Assembly (NCBI GenBank): GCA_002633005.1
Contig: NMRA01000001.1
Span: forward strand, 1,896,938-1,960,937
Direction: 5' to 3'
Source: Phoronis australis
Lineage: Eukaryota; Phoronida; Phoronidae
DNA length: 64,000 nt
Of this stretch, positions 29,501 to 41,400 are shown piece by piece; position 1 is the stretch's first letter; each line of letters begins with the position of its first letter. The notes beneath the pieces are model-generated. The model ran no database searches and was not told the origin of the DNA. It saw only the letters and a program-made list of their open reading frames with translations. The position numbers were made by a program, and so were the translations under genes.

Positions 29501-32398
29501 TTGGAGATAATAGCTTATTGGTTGTTTCAGTACCATGTCAACGTTGGGCTGTTCTTTGCCATTCTGTGGACAGTAATTGTCAGCTTGAGTCGGCTTTACC
29601 TGGGAATGCACTCGCTTCTGGTAAGTGATTCTTTCATTTGTAATGGATCAAAATCTAACAGGACCATGCGCCCACATATTTATATGTTTACGCATTATAC
29701 CGTCATCTCCATCCGTCTGTTCGTCCGTCCGTTCGGGCGGCGTCCATCCGGCGTCCACTGCTTTATCTCCAAAATCCTTTGACATACGTTCATGAAATTT
29801 GTTCCATTCATGAATGGGACGGCGTGAGCGAAATTTAGGACGGATCCGAGTACCGGTGTGCCCCCTAGTGGCAATTTTAGTTTTTTACGCTTACCTTTGT
29901 ATCTTCAGAAGTCCAGTACGGATTTTCATGAAATTTGGTATGTAGGCACCTATTAGTGGGATGACGCTATCCTCTTGTTTTCGGATGGATTTGACGTAGT
30001 TTGCGCCACCTAGTGGCCATTGTTACTGTTTATTGTGTCCACCCCTCTATCAACCAAACCGCTCAAAGGGTGATTGGGAAAATTGGCATGTATGTGCTTA
30101 CTATAAAAAGGACAGTTGATGATGATTTTCCGACGATTTCGCCTACTGTGGCCCCTCCTAGTGGCAGTTTTGTTTTTGTTGTGTCTATGGCCGTTCACAG
30201 GATCTTTACTTAATTTAGCAAGTGTATTTATGTGATGTTGACTACGGATGACGACGACTTTCAGACAGATCTGACTGCTGCTGTGCCCCCTAGTGTCAAT
30301 TTTAGTTTTTTACGTTTAACTCAATATCTTCAAAGGTCGTCAACAGATTTTCATAAAATTTTAAATATAGGCATCTATTGGTGTGATGATGCTATCTGCC
30401 CGTTTTTGGATGGAATCGAGGTATTTTGCACTTCCTAGTGGCCACTTTTGCTGTTTTCAGATCTTGTTTTTGGTGTCCATCCCTGTATCAACCAAATCAT
30501 TTGAAAATTGGCATATATGTTCTCAGTGTGAAGACGACCTTTGATGATGGTGGCTGATTATTGTGGCACCTCCTAGTGGTAGTTTTGTTTTGCGCCCATA
30601 GTTGTATCTCTTAAACCCACTGCAGGATCTTCACCAAATTTAGTAAGACAGTGTATTTATATGAAGATAGCAACAGACGATGACCACTTTCTGACGGATC
30701 TCAACGGACACTGTGCCCACTAGTGGCAATTTCATTTTATTCTGTTTTCCTTTGTTTTTCTGAAGTTCCTTGACAGATTTTTATGAAATATGGCATGTTC
30801 CTGTTTGTGAATGGATTGTGTGTTTTGTGCCATCTAGTTTCCATTTTTATGATACAAATAAACAACCCTATAAGCACACCATTTGCAATGCGTTCGTGGG
30901 CGCATTTCAACGCTCCGCGTTGCTCTTGTTACTCTTGTTGTAGGTGATGCTGTTGAATTTTCTAATTCAGTTTGTGTAAACAGTCATCTGGTAGACGTTC
31001 TTGAAAGGTGCTTGAATGTAGTTTGTGGTAGAATTGAGTGATAAAAATATCGCTGTTCTTAACTTGTTTGATGTTACCAGGTGTGACATTTCTCTTTTTG
31101 GTGACGTTGCAGTGTACTTACATCAATTCAAACATGGTGGTGCATCGTGTTTGAAAAATTTTGCACCATGTTTGGAAGTCTTGAGCCATGTTTGAGAAAC
31201 TCTGAACCGTGATTGAAATCTTGAGCCATTTTTGAAAAGCCAGAGTGTTTTGCTTTCAAACCAAATGATTGAAATTGTGTGGTACATGTTTTATAGTTTA
31301 ACAGTGAAAATGATAGTGACATGCACACCAAGTGAAAATACTGTGTAACTATAGGAGGCAGTGTGGCCTAGTGTGATAGGTGTCGCTTCCATTGCTCAAG
31401 GTCGTGGGTTTGAGTCCCTCTGGGCACACTGTTAGACCCCTGAGTCAGGTCTCTCAAGCTCCTCAGCTCGGTTTTAAGTATATATTAATAAAGCACAAAA
31501 ATGGTTCCAGGTGATCACTGCAACGGGCCCAAATGCACGGCCTGCGCATGTCTGGGACAACGTGTACCAGACTGCCTACAGTTGTTTTCATGAATAAAAG
31601 AAAAGGCTACTATATGCAAGAACATAACATGCAGTTTGCACCTTTTGTGAATTTTCGTCCACGGAGTACCTTGCATTGTTGCTCAGCATTCTTGTGTTGC
31701 TTTTCTATTGCAACCTGTTGTCTGCTTGCAGTCACTGTTCCTCAAAGTTATTTACATGTTGTATTCAGAGTCCAAAGTATATTGTCACCTGTGTTTATTC
31801 TTTGACATCCATGCGTTCTCCTTTGCAGGATGTGATATGTGGCCTGTTGTCTGCTGGTGTCATGCTGCCACTGTTGTTCCTCATCATGGACGGCCTTGAT
31901 GAGTTCCAGGTGACGCACCCTTATGCCCCCTACATCATTGTTGGAGGCTACCTCTTGATGGCACTCTGCTACCCTACACTGGATAAGTGGAGCACAGCGC
32001 GCGGCGACACCACGTTGATCCTCGGTGTGGGTGCTGGTGTTGCCGTCGGCAGCTGGCTGAACTTCCATCACGGCTTCATTTCCAAGACGGCACTTGAGCC
32101 TCCCTATTACGTGGTGATCCCCGATGCGGTCTGGTTCGGTCAGATGGCACGTCGTACTATGCTTGGTCTGGTCATCCTGTTTAGCACGCGTGCCATCGTC
32201 AAGGCAATCACATACCACCTAGTGTGTTACCTGCTAAAGCTGGACAAGAAAGATATGAGCACGCGTCAGCGACTGGCTGTGGAACTGCCTTACAAATTCA
32301 TCGCTTATTTCTGCATCGCCTTTAACGTGGTGTATCTCGCTCCGTGGGTCTTCAGGTATCTCGGCATTGAGCGAATCAACTACTTCACAGAGCTGTGA
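22463..32398 (+). CDS. SGPP: Sphingosine-1-phosphate phosphatase (SGPP1/2 type)
   Basis: Three exons, 22463-23122, 29531-29620 and 31829-32398, join in phase 0 to 439 residues, close to the roughly 440 of vertebrate SGPP1. It is an ER-membrane lipid phosphatase of the PAP2 superfamily that removes phosphate from sphingosine 1-phosphate. All three catalytic motifs are present: KDVIRWPRP (residues 170-178), PSTHA (197-201) and SRLYLGMHSLLD (240-251, across the exon 2/3 junction; His247 and Asp251). The N-terminus starts LNDPQIVADFQRLCG, matching SGPP1, followed by a Ser/Asp-rich cytosolic stretch. Multiple hydrophobic segments follow. ATG 22463 is chosen because it begins that conserved block; the GTG at 22397 further upstream is not needed. 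Intron 1 (6.4 kb) and intron 2 (2.2 kb) are filled with repeats. SGPP1 versus SGPP2 cannot be decided. Confidence 0.95.
23465..23545 (+). repeat. TAA/ATA trinucleotide microsatellite
   Basis: About 80 bp of TAA repeats interrupted by a short GGTGATAATAACAATAC segment, in intron 1 of the lipid phosphatase gene. Likely length-polymorphic. Confidence 0.9.
24299..26677. mobile_element. Non-autonomous hAT-like DNA transposon
   Basis: The ends are inverted copies starting CAGGGCTCGAC (24299-24309 and reverse complement 26667-26677). Subterminal CAGGTCGCATTT motifs recur inside both ends, three or more times at the right. CAGGG termini with repeated subterminal motifs are typical of hAT elements. 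Flanks GTGTAGAC and GTAGAGAC agree at 6 of 8 positions, compatible with a decayed 8-bp target duplication. The 2.4-kb interior has no transposase that I recognise. It lies in intron 1 of SGPP. Confidence 0.6.
28420..28640 (-). repeat. Dispersed repeat, inverted copy of 5915-6375
   Basis: Reverse complement of the left half of the 5.9-kb copy, including the GGAATCATGGACGCCCTGG and CCCCATTTTGGACACCC blocks. A homopolymer of ten G lies near 28505. One ambiguous base (N) is at 28397, next to the repeat. Confidence 0.6.
28994..29172. mobile_element. Short MITE with CAGATCC-type inverted ends
   Basis: The left end reads CAGATCCGGGAT and the right end, reverse complemented, CAGATCCAGGAT, about 175 bp apart. 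Runs of GGGGGTC and GACCCCC inside strengthen the inverted symmetry. No coding capacity. Similar GGATCC-type ends flank the gap at 50106-50804. Confidence 0.5.
29700..30944 (-). repeat. Roughly 425-bp tandem repeat array with a conserved terminal block
   Basis: Three degenerate units follow one another: the block GTGCCCCCTAGTGGCAATTT starts at 29858, 30283 and 30713, a spacing of 425 and 430 bp. A second marker, CTAGTGGCCA plus a CTATCAACCAAA block, repeats at 30009 and 30434. The array ends at 30830-30944 in a block that, reverse complemented, starts AACAAGAGCAACGCGGAGCG. The same terminal block occurs at 45691 and 63567. Part of SGPP intron 2. Confidence 0.8.
31123..31350 (+). repeat. Dispersed repeat, partner at 43166-43410
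   Basis: Shared with 43166-43410 in the same orientation: an ATTCAAACATGGTG start, GTTTGAAAAATTTTGCACC, and repeated GAGCCATGTTTGA-like units. A downstream half with TGATTGAAAT and CAAGTGAAA..ACTGTG is also shared. Internal short units of the 'catgtttgaaa' kind repeat at irregular 25-30 bp spacing. Confidence 0.7.
31354..31500 (+). mobile_element. tRNA-derived SINE
   Basis: A polymerase III promoter is legible: an A-box-like TGGCCTAGTGTGATAGG at 31363-31379 and a B box GGTTTGAGTCC at 31407-31417, with spacing as in tRNA genes. The flanking GCAGTGTG and CACACTG arms could pair like an acceptor stem. The sequence continues into an unrelated tail ending near a TTAATAAAGCAC. A functional tRNA is unlikely because no clear anticodon arm is visible. 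Lies in SGPP intron 2. Confidence 0.7.
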
Positions 32399-35300
32399 TC
32401 TTTTGACAGTGTGTATATTTGTTGTCCTGTAGTGGTGCAGCTGTCAAAAGTAGAAATTTGTTGAGGTTTGTCCTATGGCAAAAACCAGGGAGGAAAACAG
32501 GTAAAAAATAACTAAATCATTTGAAAAATATCCAAAATTATTTGCTCTTAACATTTTTGGTGACACTTGTCAGTGCTCAGTGGTTTAAACCAAAGCTTTT
32601 TTGATAGTTTGTAATTGAGAAGCCTTACATACAAAATGACTCTTATTTTAATTGTTAACCACTGATTTGCGAAATTACGCGTGAACAACTAATTATGCGC
32701 TTTTACCGTATTATTTTCTCATTAATTCTCTGATTCAATTACTACTTGCTTTTAACTGGGATACCGTTTTCCAGAGATGTCTACAGTTGACTTAAAGAAT
32801 TTCAATAATGCGGTGAATTAGAAAATATGGTGAGAAATACAGTGCCTTGGTTTTCCACAGTTGCATACAATTTTTGTGTAACCTTTCAATTTAAAGTTTT
32901 CTATTAATGTTCAAAAACAATGTTGAGTCAGTGAAAAACTTACTTTTACTTTTACTTATAACATCACGCGATCCATTTTACGACGTGGTAAGACGGTAAA
33001 CACAAAAACATAAGTTTTCTACGCACAAGGTGGCTGACAAATGCAAGTTGAAAACTTAAAACTTTCTTTTGTTTATTAAGTGACATTTTGTCATCTATTA
33101 TTAATCGGAAATTTGACTTTTGACAATGATTACAAAATTATTCAGCCAGCTCGTGTGTTTTGACTATCGGTCAGAATTGAGCTCCACTCCAGTTGCTGAG
33201 TTGCCAGCTCTCTTGTTTAATCATATGCACTGTACGTGCGTGTGATGCGGCAGCCAGCTTTGACCCAGCAGTGCAGACCATATATATTTCTATTACCTAG
33301 AAAACAAATGAATGTATTTCTATACTGTGTTGATGTCTGTACTCTTCTGCTGTACTGTTATAGCAATCAATTTGCTTGTCCGCTTCTAAAGTAAATTAAA
33401 TGTCAAGGTCGCTTTTGAGTTACAAGTAAAAGTATTGGGGGTGTGAAAACACTATCGAGCACTGTTACTTTTACTGTTGATCAAAATGTAAAGCAAAAAA
33501 ATCTAAAGCCCTCTAATGTTACTATGTGCACTTAAAGAAGACTGAGTCAAAATTGTAACATGTAGGCTAGTAAAAGTTGTCTTGGCAATTTTTTTGTTGA
33601 CTCTTGAATTCAAAAGCCAAGATAATGTGCATGTTTGTCTTGAATTTTTATTTTTGTATATTTGTGTTCTATACTTTGTATCATGTGAGGTGGGGGAAAT
33701 GAAACTGTTATCATGGAAACTAATTTGTTCAGTCACAAACTCCGAACAAGTAACCGATTCATGTATGTATGTATGTATGTTGTGTTAACTGTGCTGTTTC
33801 TTGGACCTGATTTCTTGTCGAGCTGTTGATGGGTTTTGCATAACTGCTACTCCAGTCATTTACAGGGTTCCTGATTTTACGCACCAAGTTTTCTTCGCTG
33901 AATAACTGGCATTAACTGATTCTCAAAATCTTGATTCCCTGTAAGTGACTATTGTCGTGTTAATAGAAATTGACACCTTTTGATACCAGAACCATCCTCA
34001 AATGTAACTATTAGTCGAGCCACGTTATATCAAACCTGGTTCATGAAGTTTATTCACTTAATGCATTCCGTTTCACAAGTTCCAGGCCAGCAAACTTTAG
34101 TTGCAACAATCATTCTAGAAAGACCCCATTGAGGGTTTGTTGTGGTGCAGTTTGATTGTAGTTATTTGGTTAATAGGTAGCCTTTTGAAAGTTGACTTTG
34201 CGTTGCAAGTGAGATCCGTTAGCTGTTTTGTTGAGTCAAAGAACTCAAAAGAGTTGTTAACTAACTGAACGTCTCCTGCCCAGCTTTAGTTGATTATTAA
34301 AGGGGCGCTTTTTTGGATTGTTGAATGGTTTAGACTTCTTTGAATTTTTAGCTTTGGGCTTAGCTGTAAAACAACAAAATCCATTGGGATTTGTTAGAAA
34401 TCGTTGATTCTCACTGTTGTTTTCCAGCCATTTGCTGAAGGCTGGTGATTTCCAGTTAAACACACTTAAAAATGTTCTGCCAGTGTTATTTAGCTTTGCC
34501 AGCATAACTGCGACTACTGAGGTTACACATTTGATTTCGCGCTTTTGGTGCCAATAATGTCAATCATAAGTTTCAGCCTATAGAAAAATTGTTCTTTGGA
34601 TTGAAAAGTGATTTGTTCACACTTCGAACGGTTTGGAGTGTGTGTTTGGAGGTTCAACAGTGGTGCAATATAGTTCATCTTTTTATTATTGATAAGAAAT
34701 CTGTGGCGATGAGTGCCATGTTAGCAACACTGGTAGCAACATTGTTGCGTAGGCAGTTTTAAGTTGCCATGGTTTGTTAGCGACTTCTGCAGGGAGTAGA
34801 CATGTTATAATAGGCATCATTGCAAGTATGGGGTATTTGTGCCACTTGACTAATACTGGTAGGACCGTTATCTCATTAACGTCACAGAGATGTTTGAGCT
34901 TACTGTACTTTCTCAATAACTTCATAGCACATACTTTAGTGGCAGCATCTGTGTGACTTTAGAATACTGTTGTAAGTTCTCTGAAGGGCAGTCACAATTA
35001 CAGCCAGTACTTCAGGTAATGTGTAATTGAAGTGTGTTAAATGAATTGAGCCGAGACAAAAGTTATGTTCAGCACAAGTTACTCATAAAGCCTGCGGGAC
35101 TATGATCCTTTCAATGTCTCTAAATGTGTTGTGATGGACTTTTTCTGCATGATTTATTTTATGTTAAGAGGTCATGATGTGATATGGTAACTGTTCAGTA
35201 CTTCCTTTAGTAGAGCATAATAGTGCAGTAAGCTATTTATTCATCATGAAAGTGGAATGGTTTTGGGGTTATCTGACGTCATCTTGGAAAACTAGGATTA

Positions 35301-38300
35301 TAGTATTACCGAGACATTTGTTTTTCTCGAATTACTGTTTTACATTTACTTACTGGAGCCAGTTGAAGCAAGGACCGAGTTTGGAATTACTGATATTTTA
35401 TTAAGGAGTACTAGACTTAATATGGAAACACTGGAGTTGGGTATCAAGTGTTTAATTCCTTAGTAAGCAGAATTAGTAACATTTTGTGTAATTACGGCTG
35501 GCATGTTATCAGTTGGATTTTGTGAAACTAATTGTGATGTATTCACTGTAAATTGTGAATTATCATGTCTTTGTCTTGTTCTGTGTAAGTTAGTGCAAAT
35601 CAGTGTGTATTTCTGTTATACTATATAGAGTTGTCAAACGAGTCTTACTGTGTTTTATGTACAGTGTTTCAATGGGTCTCACTCTGGTCTCGTTCTGTGC
35701 ATTCACATAGGTTTGCCTTGTTATGTGACAATCCAGTGTATTTATCACCTTATAATTCTTCATATACCGTATGGAAATATAAACTGAGTAAAAAATATTC
35801 CTCGTATTATTTCTAACCTCGAAGAAGTTCCATTTTAAATTCATATTTCAATATTTTGTTTGTCTTCCAAACTAAGCTATTGCTGAACACATTCAAGTTG
35901 AAATGATGCACCTTTTTGCTACCCCCACTACGCAGTACTGCGTACATATGGATTGTGACATCACCTGTGTTGAACACAAACTTGTCTCTTCAAATGTACA
36001 CCTTGTGACAATGAGAGTTTCCTCATGTTTTCACCCTCAATGCAACCTGATGTGTTGCCAAAAGTACACTGCACAGTGACATGGGGGGTGCTGCAATTTC
36101 CTCAGCCATGAGGACTGGTTAGTCCAGAATCCCACAGAGAACAAGCATTTCCCTTTGAGGTTACTGTGACTTTTGAAGTCATTGAAATCTTGATATTTAA
36201 AACTGCCTTTGCATTTCAGGAGATAGTCAAAGAAATTCAGTCACAAGTTGAGATCAGTTTTCCAGCAGATTGTGATCTAAATCATAAGTTGTATTTATTT
36301 AAGTGTACTGTGGTTTATACAGTAACTCAGTAGTTGCTTACCTCAGAAATAATTCTCAAAACTCATATTTTAAAATGATTAAAATCACTATTTTTTTCTT
36401 AACGTGTGATAACTGAGTGCCATAACCAGAAACGCAAGAGTTTCATGACAGTTGTACAGTTAAAAGTGCAATGAACAAAAAATTGATTTAGATCTAATAC
36501 CATTATAAAGTCGGTCTATTCTTGTTTCCTTGTTTCTTACACAGATTAGAAATAACTTCTGAGACTTGAGAAGAACCCAAACTGCTTAAAACCCGACTCA
36601 TAAACTTGTCATGCAAGCACAAAAAAATTGATTCATTCCAAGTATTAATCAGTTCTAATCTTAGCAAAGGAATAAACACACCAGATTCATAGCCGTGAGA
36701 GGTATGAATCAAAAGTTAAGATTATCTGAAGTATTTTTCTTGACAAATTTTTTCAATAAACTAACACATTTCTGCCAAATTGTCTTCATAAAGCGGTATC
36801 GTCAAGAATTACTGTAATATCAAATTGCAGGGGAAAATGTCCAAATTTGGCGAACTTTGGAATATCATATCACAAAAATGGAAGATTGAACTGAAACTTT
36901 TACACTCTGCTTCAGGAAGTTCTCCAATGCACTGTTGGGGATTATTTTAAAAATATTCCACTAAGTTTTTTATGTAAAATTATCAAAAGCTTGATAAAAC
37001 AAAAACGAAATCATAATAAACTGTAACAGCATTTTTGAAATTTCATCTTGGAACATTTACGTTAAATGAAATTTGGTCATGAATATACGTTTCTTTTTTG
37101 TAAAGTTTTACTAAAAAGACATTGTGATCCAAACAATGGCAGATTAATAATAAGTCAAAAACCAAATTCAAAAGGCTTTCTGCTTATACTTTCATTGACT
37201 AATGGTCTGTAGTTATGTGGATATTTACTTAAATACACAAACTCGTCAATAAGGTCTTGCATAACCTTCAACAGGAGAAACACGAATCTTTTTAATAAAT
37301 AACCAAGCATCTGCCAGGCACCAGAAACCTTCCCTCTGAAAATTTAATGCAAAGAATTCATTTCATCAAATGAAAGTCCGTAGCCAAAACCCAAAGGAAA
37401 TCTCCAGTAACGGGAAATGATAAAGAAGACACATTTTTCTTGCAACAAGCGTCATTCACAGCACAACTAGTACAGGATACCCTTGAAGATTTCAAAATGA
37501 TATTTAACAAATCTTCGAAATTACAGTATAACCATCCTGACGTTACTGGACCTCTGTGTTTACTCGCACAATGATTTACAATTCATGTTGGTACAATCTA
37601 GCAACACTCGGAGATCTAGGACCCGTTTTATCAAAGATTGTAATTCTGGTCTTTGCCAAGACACTCATACCTTGAACATTTATTGGGAAACGAGTTATTC
37701 AAATACTTCACGAAGACGGGCGCTTAGCTTGATTGTGAGCTTTGATCAGGTTACTCCAGTAGCAATCACTTCACACATAAATAATGCAGTGCGCATCACC
37801 TACACAAAACATTCCTACGACAATCTTAGCTACGACCAGATTTACGATCTGGTTAAACAGTCCCTGGACCAGTACAGGTACATACTAGCTCCGGTAACAT
37901 ACAAATCATCATCACGAAAACAAGTATACCATTCTATCACTAATTGCACAATTAAACAAAAAATATCAATTTACACACAGTTTCCTCCCATAATTCAACA
38001 CCATCTCGACATAGCTACCAATTCAAATAGCATCCACTTTGCCAATGCATGTTAATACGGTTGCGAGCTTTCTCCAAAATCCTTATGAGATCTGGTCTTT
38101 CACTAAAATGCTCATCACAAACTCAAAAGATACTGGCCTTATGGAATATAGACTTCAGTTAATCTAAATGTGCATTCACTCCAGTCACGTAAGGTTCAAT
38201 ATGATCCCATTGAATGTGTTGAATTTGTCTACTTCTACACAAGCCAAATGCATACAATGGTGTTGCTTGATACAAAAAAGTGGTTTTAAGCTTCGGTTAC

Positions 38301-38449
38301 TGTTCATGACTCACTCTACACAGCCCGTCCTAGCTGGGTTTCGGCCCTCACATTCTCATTTATGTTCACACATTACCACATGAACACATGGGATTTTTCA
38401 CGTAATTACACTTGGACTTGACCATTCCTGTACCTATTCCCAAATCCTT
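32399..38449. other. SGPP 3' UTR and intergenic stretch, no further gene recognised
   Basis: Long AT-rich region between the SGPP stop codon and the DUSP12 stop codon, which face each other. The 3' UTRs of both must lie here. I did not see an AATAAA close after the SGPP stop. A 156-codon plus-strand frame at 37585-38055 resembles no known family. Short ATGT repeats lie at 33762-33781. No RNA gene recognised. Confidence 0.4.
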
Positions 38450-41400
38450 TCATGAAGATGCAGCCAGAGCCAGTGTTGGCTTGACTCCAGGTACTGTGTT
38501 CAACTCATCCACCTTAGTTCTCTGTATGTGAAATGCGGGTGTCACCCACTGTCCACATGGACACCGTTCGCCAACCCAGTTGAATGAGCCTAGCTTGCCA
38601 TCACATTTGGGACAATTCAACTAAAAGTACACAAAAGCCATTTTCCAACATGTTATTCAAGCTTACAAAGTTCAAATTAGCATGCCGTGGTTTTGAAAAT
38701 TTTGCTAATTATCTATAACTTAAAATAAGAACAGAAATGGTTGCAACTTGTTTATTTAAGTCTGCTTCAAACACATGAACAGCCTTGGTTTTGCATCAAG
38801 TTTCACAAGTTAAAAGTAAAAACATGCTTGTGAGATTATAATTCAAATTCTAACCTTGACATGCCTTTGAGACAAGTTTACATTCCAACCTACAGATTTT
38901 GTTTTTTCTTTTGGTCCTTGACATTTGTCCTGAAGTGTCAAAATCTGTCAGGACATTTTGAAAGTCAGCCAGACAAAATTTGCCATTGGAGTATGGTGAC
39001 CAAACTTTGGCTCAATAGTGGAAACCAATGAATTTGAAAGGAGTGATTTTTTGCCATGAATGGTCAAGTTTGTAACAAACATGATAGGCAAAGGGAGCGA
39101 ATTCTGTCTACACTATTACCACAAACGAATCGGCCAAATGTCTGGACTAAAGTAAAATAAATCATACACTCTGAAAATAAATCACACCCAGTCGAATGGC
39201 CAATGCTTTACAAAATGTCTACTAACCCTGACTTACCTTTCCTTCAATCACAGAAATACAATTCTTCATCCACTTTAATGGTTCAACAAACAATGACTGC
39301 CTACAGGTACCGCCCTCGCATTCTATCCCATCGTGCTTCATTACTTTCAGCCTCCAATCAAACGCTGCCTCACCAGCACCAATACTGTGGTCCATGACAG
39401 ACCCCGAGCGAAACAAGACTCGTCGGCATCTCCTGCACTTAAACGTGTGTCCATGACTCACATTTGGGTTCACAGCAGGATCAGCCGTCATCATGTCCTC
39501 AGGCACATCACAGACGGACTTTGCTGAAGGAGAGAAAAAACGTCAAATAATTCCACTTCAATACTACAATTGAGTCTTTGTGTCTACCGCCTTATGCAAA
39601 AAACTACAACCAAACACAAGCCTAAAAAAAGCAGCGATATTTTCCTTCTGTAAATAATTGGTCCATTCATTTTAGATACACCGGCCACAAGGTAAACCAA
39701 AGTTAAGAAAGCAAAATGTGTATTACGTGATTTTTATCCCAACCAGTTCTTACCTATTTGAATCTGTAAAGACAACAGGGTCAACTTAAACCTCTTGAAT
39801 GCCCAGTGTGCTGGATCCACCTTATAGTTCATAGACTCATAAATTTGCAGTTGCTTCATGAACCCATCATTGGGACTAGAATACAAACAGACGTAATACA
39901 ATACAACATAATACAATACAACATAATACAATACAACATAATACAATATAATGTAGCCAACACATTACACCCAACAAAACCAAAAAGAAACATATTGTGG
40001 CATTTGAACAAAGATCCTTACTGGCAAATCAATTAAAACTAAATGTACAATCTTCATTTTGTCCTGCCCATAAATCCTCATTTGACAACTACAATGTCTA
40101 AATATTCTTTATTCACAAAAGAATAATAGAAACAAGATGGCATTGTTAAAAATTTTTGGTATTTCACGACCAACCAATTTCCCTATTGCGAGGAGGTTCA
40201 GACTTCTCAACATATATTTTACAACTGCTTCTGCATTAAATAAAGTTTTTAACTTACGTATTGAACAGTCTTCAAATCAAGTTTTAGTTTGTTTCTTTGG
40301 CAGAGGAAGTGAAGTCTTCAATACCATAGAAACTCCTGCTCAATACTATATTTCTACTTCATAAAGGCATGGGTCTCTGTTTGAGACTGTCAACATTAGT
40401 ATACTTAAAATCTCAATAACATAAGTTGTCATTAAAATTTTCCATGTAGTTAAGCCTATAAGTAGATGTAAATATAAACTTACTTATTCAGTTAGAGTGG
40501 TGCAAGTGTGAATCAATGTATGACCGTCCTTTCCCTTACACTTCCTTCCACCCTTCTTCTATAATAATCTCACGTCAATTTTACATCCAGTCACAAGTGT
40601 GATTCAACATGATCATTTGTTCTGTATTATGTATTGTTATTTTTATTGTAAGGGCACATAACTGGGGCCATCCAACCCCAGTCATATTCACTAAAATGGT
40701 TTCTGGGTAAATAAAATGCCCAAATAGCCATTGAAGTAACTAACTGCTCTTATTCATACTCGTCCCAATAAAAACATGAGTATGTACACGCATAGGTACA
40801 GATATATACAAGAAGTACAGGTGTGATATTTAATAGTTATAGCTACAGTGCACAAGTGACAAAATGCTACCTGTAACATTAAAGAGAATTACAAACAAAA
40901 ATTAAAGTTAATCATTCAAATCTTCCAAACTCCCTATAATAGTTGTCACAAAGCAATTAGCAGTGTCTCAACCAGACACTGGGTTTGTACAAGCAACGAC
41001 GGCAAAAGGTTGGCATGAAACACAGCAGTAACTTCAACGAACGCAGGCAAAAATGGATATCTTAAAATCACCTGATATCTGGCTTTAACTTCTTCACGTG
41101 TTGAAAAGCATCACTGACTGACATCTGTGAAGTATGCATCAAATATCCTATGGCCACCGTGGCACTACGGGAAACTCCATGGCGGCTACAAAGATAAAGA
41201 TGGATGTTAGACGACGACGTGATTGAATAAAGGAAAGGTACCACAAAATATGTCAGGTGGAATAGATTAACAATTTAGGTAGACTAGATGCAGCTGCAAT
41301 ATTACGTTATACAACCAAACCTTTCAATAATGTTGGTTTTAGGCCACACAATTTCAATAATGTTGGTTTTGGGCCACACAATTTCAATAATGTTGGTTTT

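Noticed and set aside
37585-38055. 156-codon open frame on the plus strand
   Set aside because: No recognisable family and no splice or promoter context; lies where the DUSP12 3' UTR is expected on the other strand.
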